DNA from: Acinetobacter calcoaceticus
Lineage (GTDB): Bacteria > Pseudomonadota > Gammaproteobacteria > Pseudomonadales > Moraxellaceae
NCBI RefSeq assembly: GCF_900520355.1
Contig: NZ_LS999521.1
Location: 2,046,001 to 2,110,000 of the forward strand
Direction of reading: 5' to 3'
Length of the DNA stretch: 64,000 bases
A program made the position numbers and the translations under genes. The notes beneath the pieces are model-generated. The model saw nothing but the letters and a program-made list of their open reading frames with translations, made no database searches and was not told where the DNA came from. How positions within the stretch are numbered: the stretch's first letter is position 1; each line of letters starts with the position of its first letter. This document shows, piece by piece, positions 1-8,510 of this stretch.

Positions 1-725
1 CCTTTAACCGCATTAATACTCATCATCGCGTGAGCAATATCAGCATCTAAACGGTCAAAAACAGGTTCGCCCCAACCCACAGGAACTTTTTCAGCTAAAA
101 TTTCTAGCTTTGCGCCGCAGCTTGTTCCTTGTTCACGTAAAGATGTCACTAAGGCTTCAAAACGTGAAACTGCGTCTACATCACCACAGAAAAATGGATT
201 ATTCGTAACTTCATTCCAATCCAGTTTTTCAGCAACTTCATTACCAATTTGGGTAACATGTCCACGTATCAAGACACCAAATTTTTCTGCTAAATATTTT
301 TTAGCAATTGCACCCGCTGCAACACGCATAGCAGTTTCACGAGCACTTGAACGGCCACCGCCACGATAGTCACGGAAACCGTATTTTTGTGTATATGTAT
401 AATCGGCATGGCCAGGTCTAAAAGTTTGGGCAATATTGCCGTAATCTTTTGATTTCTGATCAGTATTCTCAATCAACAAACCAATTGGCGTACCTGTCGT
501 TTTACCTTCAAAAACACCTGAAATGATTTTAACTTGATCAGGCTCTTTACGTTGAGTCGCAAATTTAGAAGTACCCGGTTTACGACGGTCAAGGTCTTTT
601 TGCAAGTCTTCTTCAGACAGCTCAAGGCCCGGTGGCACACCGTCAACAATTGCCATTAAGCCAACGCCATGAGACTCACCGCAAGTAGTTACACGAAAGA
701 GTTGTCCAATACTATTCCCTGCCAT
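1..725 (-). CDS. aroC: Chorismate synthase, 3' end beyond window
   Basis: Catalyses the last shikimate-pathway step, 5-enolpyruvylshikimate-3-phosphate to chorismate, using reduced FMN, in the cytoplasm. About 241 N-terminal residues are visible and the C-terminus runs off the window edge. The start [12 protein letters not shown], the early GESHG motif and the RPGHADYTY and [10 protein letters not shown] motifs are family signatures. The ATG at 723-725 has a good Shine-Dalgarno (AAGGAG) upstream. It lies 12 bp after prmB on the same strand, so the two are probably cotranscribed, an arrangement common in gammaproteobacteria. No defect is seen in the visible part. Confidence 0.96.
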   Translation of the reverse strand, partial: MAGNSIGQLFRVTTCGESHGVGLMAIVDGVPPGLELSEEDLQKDLDRRKPGTSKFATQRKEPDQVKIISGVFEGKTTGTPIGLLIENTDQKSKDYGNIAQTFRPGHADYTYTQKYGFRDYRGGGRSSARETAMRVAAGAIAKKYLAEKFGVLIRGHVTQIGNEVAEKLDWNEVTNNPFFCGDVDAVSRFEALVTSLREQGTSCGAKLEILAEKVPVGWGEPVFDRLDADIAHAMMSINAVK

Positions 726-737
726 ATGCCCAACTCC

Positions 738-1742
738 TTATATTTGCTCTTCAAATAGTTTTCTATAACGGCGACATTGTTCAGCAGTCAAAGCAAAAAT
801 ACCTGAACCACCTTTTTGGAAAGTGAGCCAGTTGAAATCAATCGTATTAAAGTTCTGACGCATTGACCATTCAGAATTACCGACTTCAATGACAATCAGG
901 CCATCTTCAGTTAAGTAATCTGCCGCTTGTGCAAGCATTTTACGAACTAAATCTAAACCATCTTGGCCTGCTGCCAATGCGAGTTCAGGTTCATGTAAAA
1001 ATTCTTCTGGTAAGTCAGCCATGTCTTCAGCATCGACGTACGGTGGATTACTTACAATCAAATCATACTGGTTTTCAGCTGGAATCTTGGCGAATAGATC
1101 CGACTCAAGCAATGCAACTTGATATTGCTTATTGTGGTGCTCAGCATTAATTGAAGCAACTTCTAGCGCTTCTTTAGAGATGTCAGTTGCATCTATTTCA
1201 GCATCTGGATAAGCATAAGCCAAAGCCACTGCAATACACCCAGAACCTGTACACATATCTAAAATACGATGCGGAGTTTTAGGGTTTGCATTTTCTGGCA
1301 AATTATTGAGCGCTTCGCGCATTTGACCATTTTCATCTAAACAATATGGCGCAAAACGTTGTTCAATTAATTCTGCAATTGGTGAACGTGGAATGAGTAC
1401 ACGCTCATCTACATAGAATGGTTTATTAAAGAAATACGCAAGATTTAGTAAATAAGATGTTGGAATACGGTCATTGATACGGCGTTCCAATAAACTTAAA
1501 AATTCTGCTTTTTCACTTGGTAATAACTTCGCATCTAGAATTTGTGCGTCTGCTGACCATTCAAGAGATAAGGTTTGTAAAACTAATGCAGAGCTTTCTG
1601 CAAAATAATCTTCAGTACCTTGTCCTAAATGTGCATCATGTTGACGTAATGCTGATACCCCAAAACGAATAAAATCTCGAATTGTTGATAAATTTTCAGC
1701 CGCTTCCTGTAAGTTTTCAGGGCTAATCGTCGGTCGCTCCAC
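738..1742 (-). CDS. prmB: Ribosomal protein L3 N5-glutamine methyltransferase
   Basis: SAM-dependent methyltransferase that methylates a glutamine of ribosomal protein L3 during 50S assembly. The 334 residues have the usual PrmB length: a helical N-terminal substrate domain (about 1-130), then a Rossmann methyltransferase domain with the SAM-binding DMCTGSGC segment and the catalytic NPPY motif (SNPPYVD). The N-terminal region with VLIPRSPIAELI separates PrmB from the release-factor enzyme PrmC. It is followed 12 bp later by aroC. The first ATG is used here; no strong Shine-Dalgarno distinguishes it from alternatives. Confidence 0.93.
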   Translation of the reverse strand: MERPTISPENLQEAAENLSTIRDFIRFGVSALRQHDAHLGQGTEDYFAESSALVLQTLSLEWSADAQILDAKLLPSEKAEFLSLLERRINDRIPTSYLLNLAYFFNKPFYVDERVLIPRSPIAELIEQRFAPYCLDENGQMREALNNLPENANPKTPHRILDMCTGSGCIAVALAYAYPDAEIDATDISKEALEVASINAEHHNKQYQVALLESDLFAKIPAENQYDLIVSNPPYVDAEDMADLPEEFLHEPELALAAGQDGLDLVRKMLAQAADYLTEDGLIVIEVGNSEWSMRQNFNTIDFNWLTFQKGGSGIFALTAEQCRRYRKLFEEQI

Positions 1743-1923
1743 TTAGGCGTCTCCAAAGGCAAATTTTGCAAAGTGACTATTCTACTGAGTGAGGTACAGC
1801 AAAGCAACGCTTTGCCCTGTGAACCGGAGTTTTACAGACCTATCTTGAACAATCACACGTTAAAATCAGACTACTTTGTTTTAATTATAAAATAATGAAA
1901 TTTAATTTAGATGTTCAAAACAA

Positions 1924-1952
1924 AAAGCAGCCCTTAAATGGTAGGCTGCTTT
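1924..1952 (-). terminator. Rho-independent terminator after trpB
   Basis: Nine-base perfect arms AAAGCAGCC / GGCTGCTTT (1924-1932 and 1944-1952) with an 11-base loop, followed on the minus strand by T residues. It sits 17 bp past the trpB stop and closes the ycgL-to-trpB operon. Confidence 0.85.
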
Positions 1953-1968
1953 TGAAGTTTAATGAGTT

Positions 1969-3174
1969 TTAAAGCTTAAGCTTTTCAGCAACATAATCAG
2001 AGTCTTTATCCCCACGCCCCGATAGATTCACCACAATCATGGTTTCTTTAGCTAATTGGGGAGCTTCGCGAATTGCCCATGCAACAGCATGTGAGCTTTC
2101 AAGCGCAGGAACAATGCCTTCAACTCGAGAAAGTGTCATAAAAGCATCTAAGCACTCTTGGTCAGTTGCGGTGCTATATTCAACACGACCTAAATCTTTT
2201 AAAAAACTGTGTTGTGGGCCAACGCCCGGATAGTCAAGTCCCGAGGCAATAGAATGCACGGGTAAAGGTTCACCTTCCTCATTTTCAAGGACATAACACG
2301 CCATACCATGAATTTGACTTGGCTTACCTAAAGTTAGCGTTGCCGAATGCATATTGGTATCTAAACCATGTCCAGCAGGTTCAACTCCTACCAGTTTCAC
2401 ATCGGAATCATTTAAAAATGCAGTAAATGCACCTATTGCATTTGAACCGCCACCGACACATGCCACAACATAATTCGGACTTTTCCCAAATCGCTGATGG
2501 GTTTGATCTTTAATTTCATTGCCAATAATCGATTGAAAATCACGAACCATCTTAGGAAATGGATGTGGACCTACCACGGAACCAATCGCATATATAAAGT
2601 TTTTTGGGTCTTTTAAATATTCTTCAAATGCACTATCAACAGCATCTTTTAATGTTGCTGTACCACGTGTTACTGCGACCAAATGAGCACCTAAAATTTT
2701 CATTTTGACAACATTTGGATGTTCTTTTTCAATATCTACTTGCCCCATGTGAATTTCACAAGGAATCCCCACCAAAGCACAAGCTGTTGCCAAAGCTACC
2801 CCATGCTGACCAGCACCAGTCTCTGCAATAACTTTCTTTTTACCCATATATTTGGCAAGTAAAGCTTCGCCTAAACAGTGATTGATTTTATGAGCACCTG
2901 TATGGTTCAAATCTTCACGTTTTAAATAAATTTGTGCCCCACCTAACTGATCAGAAAGGCGTTTGGCATGAAATAGAGGACTTGGGCGGCCAACATAATT
3001 CGCAAAAAGATCGGTCAATTCATTTTGAAATTCAGGGGAGTGTCGAATTTCTTCATAAGCAACATTAATCTCATCCATTGCCTCTTTTAAATGTGGAGGA
3101 ATGAACTGTCCGCCATATTCACCAAAAAATCCTTGTTCATTCGGCAAAGCAATACCGTTAATTTGATGTTGCAT
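1969..3174 (-). CDS. trpB: Tryptophan synthase beta chain (TrpB-type)
   Basis: PLP enzyme of the TrpB family, which condenses indole and serine to tryptophan, normally as an alpha2beta2 complex. It has 401 residues, the usual TrpB1 length. Visible catalytic features are the PLP lysine K96 in HTGAHKIN, E118 in ETGAGQHG, the phosphate loop GGGSNAIG and S385 in NLSGRGDKD. There is no trpA or trpF beside it; it is the last gene of a ycgL-membrane protein-moxR-VWA run, 36 bp after the VWA gene, and is followed by a terminator. The 139-175 region ([16 protein letters not shown]) differs from the MGAxDxERQxxNVxRM form typical of proteobacterial TrpB. Whether it is the only trpB of the genome or a second divergent copy cannot be told from this window. 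Confidence 0.88.
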   Translation of the reverse strand: MQHQINGIALPNEQGFFGEYGGQFIPPHLKEAMDEINVAYEEIRHSPEFQNELTDLFANYVGRPSPLFHAKRLSDQLGGAQIYLKREDLNHTGAHKINHCLGEALLAKYMGKKKVIAETGAGQHGVALATACALVGIPCEIHMGQVDIEKEHPNVVKMKILGAHLVAVTRGTATLKDAVDSAFEEYLKDPKNFIYAIGSVVGPHPFPKMVRDFQSIIGNEIKDQTHQRFGKSPNYVVACVGGGSNAIGAFTAFLNDSDVKLVGVEPAGHGLDTNMHSATLTLGKPSQIHGMACYVLENEEGEPLPVHSIASGLDYPGVGPQHSFLKDLGRVEYSTATDQECLDAFMTLSRVEGIVPALESSHAVAWAIREAPQLAKETMIVVNLSGRGDKDSDYVAEKLKL

Positions 3175-3210
3175 ATTGTCTCTCTGTTAAAATTATTAAA
3201 GTTATTAAGT

Positions 3211-4398
3211 TTATCTAGAAAGGTAGCGTGTCATATCCTCAATGCCTTTTAGCGTCATTGGGTACATATGATTTTCAAAAATTTCTTTAATCCAGCCAAT
3301 GGTTTGAGTGTAATGCCAATAGCTTTCAGTCTCTGGATTTAACCATGCTGTTTTATCAAAATGGTGACGTAAGCGGCGTAACCAAACCTCACCCGTCTCA
3401 TCATTCATATATTCAACAGAGCCGCCAACCGATTTCAGCTCATACGGTGCCATACTGGCATCACCCACTACAATTACACGATAGTCGCGGCCATAGGTGT
3501 GAAACAGATCCCATGTATTCATACGGGTAGCTGTGCGGCGGTGATTATCTTTCCACACATAGTCATAGAGACAATTATGGAAATAAAAATACTCAAGCGT
3601 TTTAAACTCGCTTTTAGCCGCACTAAAGAGTTTCTCACATTGGGCAATATGAGCATCCATAGAACCGCCTACATCGAACAACATAAGCACTTTTATTCGA
3701 TTTCGACGCTCAGGTACCATTTGAACATCAAGGATACCTTGCTTGGCTGTTTCACGGATTGTACCGTCAACATCCAACTCTTCAGCTGCACCTTGACGCG
3801 CAAATTTACGCAAACGGCGCATAGCAATTTGCATCTGACGAGTACCAAGAACTTGGTCGTCATCTAGATTTTGATATTTACGCTGTTCCCATACTTTTAC
3901 CGCTGAACGTTTACGGCCTGGCCCACCAATCCGTACTCCTTCAGGATGATCACCAAAAGCCCCAAAAGGTGAAGTACCACCAGTACCCACCATGCGATTA
4001 CCGCCTTGGTGTTTCTTATGCTGTTCGCGTAACCGCTCTTCCAGCATTTTCATCAGTTCTTCTAAGGAACCTGCTTTTTGGAGTTCTGCTCTTTGTTCAG
4101 GAGTTAAATGCTTTTCTAGAAGTTCTAAATCAAACCAGTCTTTTGGAAGTTTATGAACTTGTTTAAGCAACTCATCCAGATCAAAGGTTTCGATACCGTC
4201 AAAGTAGTCTTTTATGGCACGGTCAAACTTGTCAAAAAAGCGTTCATCTTTAACTAAAATAGTTTTAGCAAGTTGATAGAACTCTTCTTGATCGGCAAAA
4301 ACCAAACCTTCACTTACTGCACGGTTTAAGTCAATAAGTTCACGAGTTGTAACTGGAACACCGTATTTACGTAAGGTGTAAAATAACCGCACAAACAT
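3211..4398 (-). CDS. VWA (CoxE-like) domain protein
   Basis: A 395-residue von Willebrand factor A protein of the CoxE-like family that works with MoxR-type AAA+ ATPases, usually as a chaperone or metal-insertion pair; its client here is unknown. The N-terminal half is charged and helical, with a glycine-rich linker near 135-160; the VWA domain is in the C-terminal half. The metal-site motif reads DVGGSM, not DxSxS, a variant I believe is common in this subfamily. The moxR gene lies 15 bp upstream and trpB 36 bp downstream, so coexpression is likely. Confidence 0.88.
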   Translation of the reverse strand: MFVRLFYTLRKYGVPVTTRELIDLNRAVSEGLVFADQEEFYQLAKTILVKDERFFDKFDRAIKDYFDGIETFDLDELLKQVHKLPKDWFDLELLEKHLTPEQRAELQKAGSLEELMKMLEERLREQHKKHQGGNRMVGTGGTSPFGAFGDHPEGVRIGGPGRKRSAVKVWEQRKYQNLDDDQVLGTRQMQIAMRRLRKFARQGAAEELDVDGTIRETAKQGILDVQMVPERRNRIKVLMLFDVGGSMDAHIAQCEKLFSAAKSEFKTLEYFYFHNCLYDYVWKDNHRRTATRMNTWDLFHTYGRDYRVIVVGDASMAPYELKSVGGSVEYMNDETGEVWLRRLRHHFDKTAWLNPETESYWHYTQTIGWIKEIFENHMYPMTLKGIEDMTRYLSR

Positions 4399-4413
4399 GG
4401 GTTATTCCCTCCT

Positions 4414-5265
4414 TTAACGTCGAGACATGAAAGCCAAACGTTCGAGGAGTTGCACATCCTGCTCGTTTTTGATGAGTGCGCCATACAAAGGCGGAATAGC
4501 TTTAGATGCATCTCGATTGCGTAATACATCTTCAGGTATATCATCTGCCATGAGCAAACTTAACCAATCAATTAACTCAGAAGTTGATGGTGGTTTCTTC
4601 AAATTAGGAATTTCACGTAGTTTAAAGAAAACCTGTAAAGCTTCGTTGACCAGTGTTGCAGAAATATTCGGGAAATGAACATCGATAATTTCTCGCATGG
4701 TCACTTCATCTGGAAACTCAATGTAATGAAAGAAACATCGACGCAAGAAAGCATCTGGTAACTCTTTTTCATTATTCGATGTAATAATTACAATTGGGCG
4801 TTGTGTTGCCGTAATGGTTTCACTTGTTTCATAAACATAAAAAGACATTTTATCGAGTTCATGCAACAAGTCATTTGGAAACTCAATATCGGCTTTGTCA
4901 ATTTCATCAATTAACAAGACACAACGCTCTTCACTGGTGAAAGCTTCCCACAATTTACCGGGTTTAATATAGTTCTTAATATCGTAAACACGGTCATCAC
5001 CTAACTGGCTGTCTCGTAAACGAGAAACAGCATCATATTCATACAACCCTTGCTGTGCTTTGGTTGTCGATTTGATATGCCAAGTAATAAGTTTTAAGCC
5101 CAAACTTTCTGCTACTTGTTCAGCAAGTAAAGTTTTACCCGTGCCCGGTTCACCTTTAACCAGTAAAGGCTTTTGTAAAGCACGGGCTGCTTTTACAGCG
5201 AGCTTAAGACTGTCAGTCGCGATATATTGATCTGTACCGGTAAAATGTTGGGTATCAGCAGACAT
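4414..5265 (-). CDS. MoxR-family AAA+ ATPase
   Basis: AAA+ ATPase of 283 residues with Walker A GEPGTGKT (about residues 38-45), Walker B LLIDEID and a sensor-1-like IITSNNEKELPDAFLRRC segment ending in an arginine-finger pair. MoxR ATPases remodel or activate partner proteins, typically encoded with a VWA partner as here (15 bp downstream). The length fits the compact MoxR class without extra domains. The client is unknown; neighbouring trpB and ycgL offer no clear substrate. Confidence 0.92.
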   Translation of the reverse strand: MSADTQHFTGTDQYIATDSLKLAVKAARALQKPLLVKGEPGTGKTLLAEQVAESLGLKLITWHIKSTTKAQQGLYEYDAVSRLRDSQLGDDRVYDIKNYIKPGKLWEAFTSEERCVLLIDEIDKADIEFPNDLLHELDKMSFYVYETSETITATQRPIVIITSNNEKELPDAFLRRCFFHYIEFPDEVTMREIIDVHFPNISATLVNEALQVFFKLREIPNLKKPPSTSELIDWLSLLMADDIPEDVLRNRDASKAIPPLYGALIKNEQDVQLLERLAFMSRR

Positions 5266-5294
5266 GTGAAGACCTTATTTTTCTATTTCAATGG

Positions 5295-5657
5295 TTAGAT
5301 GGAACGCATGTTTTTGTTTATTGAATATTTTGACCAACAATATCCAATCACCAAACCTAGACCAACTACAAACAGAATTAAAGATAAATTTGACCAAATT
5401 AGAGGGCTATCTTTAGTTAAAACACCAAAAAGTAGTCCAAAAATAGCAGGTGCTACCGATGCATTCGGCCCTTCAGACACTGTTGGTGTGACTAAAATAG
5501 CAAATACAACAAGCCAGCTAATTGCACCAAAAGTTGTAGGAAGGCGACGCATTAATCGCCACCAACACCATAAAGCAATAATAGCGCCTATTCCATAAGC
5601 TGTTAATGCAATAGCATCTTCAGGAATAACATCCAAAAAAGAAAATAATTGATTCAT
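5295..5657 (-). CDS. Small integral membrane protein, function unknown
   Basis: A 120-residue hydrophobic protein with about three predicted membrane segments (near 19-37, 44-60 and 90-108) and a basic C-terminus. I start it at the ATG at 5655-5657 (MNQLFSFLD), because the longer reading to 5708 would overlap ycgL by 35 bases and add a polar tail in front of the first helix. It lies 16 bp after ycgL and 29 bp before moxR, so it belongs to the same transcript. I recognise no named family; a membrane anchor or adaptor for the MoxR/VWA pair is only a guess. Confidence 0.75.
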   Translation of the reverse strand: MNQLFSFLDVIPEDAIALTAYGIGAIIALWCWWRLMRRLPTTFGAISWLVVFAILVTPTVSEGPNASVAPAIFGLLFGVLTKDSPLIWSNLSLILFVVGLGLVIGYCWSKYSINKNMRSI

Positions 5658-5673
5658 TATTCCAGTTTGATTT

Positions 5674-5979
5674 TCACGCACCACGTAAGCCCTCTGGTTC
5701 AACCGCATTTGGGTTAATTAACCCTTCTGGCGGCATCTGAAGAAAGAAACCTTTTGTTTGTAATGAGTCTAAAACATGTAAAACATTAGCACGCGCCAAT
5801 TTACGTGTTGGAGCTAATTCTAAATGCATGACAAACGTTGCACGGCCAAACGCTTGTAAAACAGCTTCGGGAATTTTTTCAAACGGATCAGCTTGTTCCG
5901 CATCGTCAGGATAGTTTGGACGAGCAATATAAATGTACATTTCATCTTTTTTGCTCGATCTATAAATATCACAGTGCAT
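5674..5979 (-). CDS. ycgL: YcgL domain protein
   Basis: A 101-residue cytoplasmic protein with the YcgL domain. The start [18 protein letters not shown] and the central pattern [19 protein letters not shown] match the family, whose fold is known but whose biochemical role is not. In Pseudomonas and Acinetobacter relatives, as I recall, ycgL lies directly downstream of rnd; here rnd is about 3.7 kb upstream with unrelated genes between. It heads the run ycgL-membrane protein-moxR-VWA-trpB. Confidence 0.88.
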   Translation of the reverse strand: MHCDIYRSSKKDEMYIYIARPNYPDDAEQADPFEKIPEAVLQAFGRATFVMHLELAPTRKLARANVLHVLDSLQTKGFFLQMPPEGLINPNAVEPEGLRGA

Positions 5980-6449
5980 TTCAAATCAACTCTTGAACTA
6001 AGGACAGCATACATGAAAAAAAACGACTCACACACGCAGGTTTGTTTACGCATCAGTCGTTTTTTTAATTCTTGGGAAATATTAACCTACAACATTGATT
6101 AAGGTCGATAATAACTTTGTTCCAAACTAAAGCTGGTCTTCATAAAAATCAATAACCAATTGATTTAAAACACTAAATATAATTATTCATTTTAATAAAA
6201 TAAAAACAATTTTAGAAAAAATACCAAATTGTTCATTATTGAGTAATTTTTGTGATCTGTTTTTAATACTTTTACCCTTTAATATCATGAAATTTATCAT
6301 ATTAAAGTTAGATATTACCTTTTTAAAATTCACATTTAGGTAAAACTTCTAACCACTTAACAAACATTAACAGACATTACTTAACTGGTTTAAATTCTCA
6401 ATATGTTTCAATAATAAGTATCTTAATAATAGATGTGGAGGATGAACTT
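5980..6449. other. Intergenic stretch without a gene
   Basis: About 470 bp, very AT-rich. It holds the inverted repeat at 6017-6066 and, toward its right end, the promoter region and ribosome binding site (GGAGGATGA) of the 54-aa gene. The reading frames across 5820-6102 overlap ycgL and show no protein-like composition. No RNA gene is recognised. Confidence 0.6.
6017..6066. terminator. Inverted repeat AAAACGACT / AGTCGTTTT
   Basis: Perfect arms around AAACGACT and AGTCGTTT enclose a loop of roughly 28 bases and end in T runs on both strands. The loop is longer than usual, so termination is likely but not certain. It lies upstream of ycgL, where a transcript coming from the 6.1-9.6 kb side would end. 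Confidence 0.5.
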
Positions 6450-6614
6450 ATGCCTCGTGGCGATAAAACAGCTTACACAGCAAAGCAAAAACGTCAGGCT
6501 AAACATATTGTTGAGAGTGAGGAAGACAGAGGCCATTCTCAAGAAGAGGCTGAACGAATCGCATGGTCGACCGTCAATAAACAAGATGGCGGCGGTAAGA
6601 AAAAGTCTCATTAA
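6450..6614 (+). CDS. Small basic conserved protein, 54 aa
   Basis: Short gene (MPRGDKTAYT at the start, ending GGGKKKSH) with an excellent ribosome binding site GGAGGATGA about 6 bases before the ATG and a strong terminator just after. It is highly charged: a lysine/arginine-rich N-terminus, an acidic centre ESEEDRG, the motif EEAERIAWSTVNK and a glycine-lysine tail. Proteins of this shape are widespread and often labelled 'plasmid stabilization protein', but I know of no demonstrated function. It is the only plus-strand gene between ycgL and the azoreductase. Confidence 0.8.
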   Translation: MPRGDKTAYTAKQKRQAKHIVESEEDRGHSQEEAERIAWSTVNKQDGGGKKKSH

Positions 6615-6625
6615 TATAAACTTTG

Positions 6626-6660
6626 AATACTTCTTTAGTCTTGGCTAAAGAAGTATTTTT
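6626..6660 (+). terminator. Rho-independent terminator after the 54-aa gene
   Basis: Perfect 13-base arms (6626-6638 and 6645-6657) with a 6-base loop, followed by TTTTT. It begins 12 bp after the stop codon. The A-rich left side may let it serve the converging gene at 6683 as well. Confidence 0.88.
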
Positions 6661-6682
6661 ATCAAAAACAAGTTAATGCGGT

Positions 6683-7024
6683 TTAGAAAACTCGAGAGCT
6701 TCTTATATAGTCATCGCTTACTTGATTTAAGGCATTTAAAATAGCACTATCATCTTGACTTAATAGAGCTTCATTGAGGCATTCCATGTAGCCTATGAGC
6801 GTAGTTTTAGATGCATTGGCAAATTCAGATGTTACTGCTTCATCTTCATATAAAATCACGTAACTACGTGCAAAACCATAGATTAAATAGATGGCTGCTT
6901 TTTCTTTTGTGTTTTGAGATTCTTTTAGAGACTGTTCACAAGCATTTTTTAAATCTTTAAATGCATCTGTACCAGTAGATTGATTTTTGAAAGATAAAAG
7001 TATTGTTTGGAAGTTCATATCCAT
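6683..7024 (-). CDS. Hypothetical protein, 113 aa
   Basis: Soluble, mostly helical, mildly acidic protein with no signal peptide, membrane segment or motif that I recognise. The pattern of short amphipathic helices (DLKNACEQSLKESQNTKEKAAIY, then YGFARSYVILYEDEAV) suggests a small helical bundle. The start used is MDMNFQTILL; the second Met two codons later is equally possible. It converges on the 54-aa gene and lies in the block separating rnd from ycgL. Confidence 0.65.
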   Translation of the reverse strand: MDMNFQTILLSFKNQSTGTDAFKDLKNACEQSLKESQNTKEKAAIYLIYGFARSYVILYEDEAVTSEFANASKTTLIGYMECLNEALLSQDDSAILNALNQVSDDYIRSSRVF

Positions 7025-7137
7025 ATTCCACTTAAAAAGTAAAGCTACAGAAGATGATAGGATCTGTCAAATAAAATCATGATTAACATGGATCTAAATG
7101 TAAATAAATTTATGTTCTCTTTTTAATTCTATATAAA

Positions 7138-7160
7138 AGACCGCTCTTAAAAAGCGGTCT
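7138..7160 (-). terminator. Terminator after the 88-aa gene
   Basis: Perfect 8-base arms AGACCGCT / AGCGGTCT (7138-7145, 7153-7160) with a 7-base loop, followed on the minus strand by TTTTAT. It lies 17 bp beyond the stop of the gene at 7177. Confidence 0.8.
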
Positions 7161-7176
7161 ACTAAAAAATCGATAT

Positions 7177-7443
7177 TTAAAAGCTTATTTCTATCGTTAT
7201 GGTTGTACCAGAGTGCTCAATATTGGTTGAAACATTGAAGCCTCTTCCTCTAAGTTCCTCTTCTACGTGTGTGAGATGATCAGGACTTACAGCGTCAATA
7301 GGAAACAGGAAAGTTGCTTTTCGCTGCCCTCCCTTAGATTCAATTTCAGTACCTATTAAAATTTTTTCTAACATGGCCTCTTGATTAATTTTAAAATTTT
7401 TAGCATTTTGACGCGCTTGTTCAGCACTAAAGTTATTAAGCAT
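7177..7443 (-). CDS. Hypothetical protein, 88 aa
   Basis: Small soluble protein. The N-terminal third is helical (FSAEQARQNAKNF), and the rest shows alternating beta-like segments (RKATFLFPID, then GFNVSTNIEH and TTITIEISF) separated by a helix, an alpha/beta sandwich-like pattern. I recognise no family. It has its own terminator and sits between the 113-aa gene and the LysR regulator. Confidence 0.65.
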   Translation of the reverse strand: MLNNFSAEQARQNAKNFKINQEAMLEKILIGTEIESKGGQRKATFLFPIDAVSPDHLTHVEEELRGRGFNVSTNIEHSGTTITIEISF

Positions 7444-7537
7444 ATTTATCTCTCTAATTATTAATTTATTTAAGTTTATAGCATAAAAAGATTATATAGT
7501 TTTAGTGTTGTGTCGTTAATTCCGACCAGAAATAAGC

Positions 7538-8389
7538 TTATTGATTAAATAACATTTCTATCCATTCAATAAATTTTCTGGCATTTCTATTTTTAAACTC
7601 TTCTTTCTTTGGAATGTAGTAGCACAGCTCTGATTGAATTAATTGAGTTTTAAGCGGTTGTATAAGATTTGCTTTAATAAATCTCTGAGCAAGTGTAGAA
7701 GAACAAAATACCAGTCCATTAGCCGCTAATGCTTCATGTATTCCAAAAATTTCCTGATCAAACTTCTTAATTGTTATTTGCGTTCGGTCCCATCCATTCA
7801 GCTCAAGCCAAGTCTCTAGTGGCGGACTTGGTAGTGCTTTATTTTTCCATTCTGTGGTGAATAACGTTATTGGCTCAGTCGTATATTTGGAAAGATCAAG
7901 TTTAGATGCACCAAATACATTAAAAGACTCATATTTAAGAATATCGTTAGAAGGTATTAAAGATACATCACCATATCGAATAGGTAATGTATATAAGTGA
8001 TTTTCTAGCGCTTCTCCGGTAGAAAATTCAACTGAGATATCAGGATGTAGTTGATAAAATTCATTTATTGAGGGAATTAACAACAGTGCTGCTAATGAAG
8101 AGGTGGTCACCACTCTGAGTGTATTTCCATTTACTGTTATTTCATCTAGCGCATCTTCAATTTTACGAAATCCTTCAGAAATCGCTACTGCTAGCCTATC
8201 ACCTGTGGTTGTAAGCGTTATTTTTCTTACCTGTCGATGAAATAAATCAACATTTAACCTGCTTTCAAGATTGGCAATATGATGTGAAATTGCAGTCGGT
8301 GTTAGCGAAAGCTCTTCAGCAGCCAATTTAAAACTGCCTAGTCGGGCAGCTGATTCAAATGCTCTAAGTGCTTGCAATGAGACCTGCAT
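7538..8389 (-). CDS. LysR-family transcriptional regulator
   Basis: A 283-residue LysR regulator: N-terminal winged helix-turn-helix (about 1-60; FKLAAEELSLTPTAISHHIANLE) followed by the periplasmic-binding-like effector domain. The start is supported by AGGAGAAAG just before the ATG. The N-terminus (SLQALRAFESAARLGSFKLAAEEL) resembles the GcvA/AmpR subgroup. It is divergent from the azoreductase gene, with a LysR-type palindrome between them, so it most likely controls that gene and itself. The inducer is unknown. Confidence 0.92.
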   Translation of the reverse strand: MQVSLQALRAFESAARLGSFKLAAEELSLTPTAISHHIANLESRLNVDLFHRQVRKITLTTTGDRLAVAISEGFRKIEDALDEITVNGNTLRVVTTSSLAALLLIPSINEFYQLHPDISVEFSTGEALENHLYTLPIRYGDVSLIPSNDILKYESFNVFGASKLDLSKYTTEPITLFTTEWKNKALPSPPLETWLELNGWDRTQITIKKFDQEIFGIHEALAANGLVFCSSTLAQRFIKANLIQPLKTQLIQSELCYYIPKKEEFKNRNARKFIEWIEMLFNQ

Positions 8390-8410
8390 GCTTTCTCCTA
8401 AACCATAAAT

Positions 8411-8433
8411 ATAGGTGATTTAAAATCATCTAT
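8411..8433. promoter_or_regulatory. Probable LysR operator between regulator and azoreductase
   Basis: A 23-bp odd-centred palindrome, ten of eleven base pairs matching, centred on 8422. Its core TGATTTAAAATCA (8416-8428) is a T-N11-A box, the classical LysR recognition form. It lies 22 bp upstream of the LysR start and about 70 bp upstream of the azoreductase, ideal for autoregulation and activation. Confidence 0.7.
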
Positions 8434-8510
8434 AGCTGTGATTTTCTCGTTTGTCTACTTCTTATTTAAAACTCAAAATAAATTAACTCCTAACCTTTAT
8501 GGAATTTATA

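Noticed and set aside
929..1150. Plus-strand open frame antisense to prmB
   Set aside because: It lies wholly inside prmB, has no ribosome binding site and shows untypical residue composition.
3345..4166. Several plus-strand frames opposite the VWA gene
   Set aside because: They are shadows of a clearly coding minus-strand gene with family motifs.
3211..4398. VWA protein as inactive because the metal site reads DVGGSM
   Set aside because: I believe this form is common in the CoxE-like subfamily, so it is not good evidence of loss of function.
5820..6102. Overlapping frames on both strands upstream of ycgL
   Set aside because: They cross the ycgL gene and a hairpin and have no protein-like pattern.
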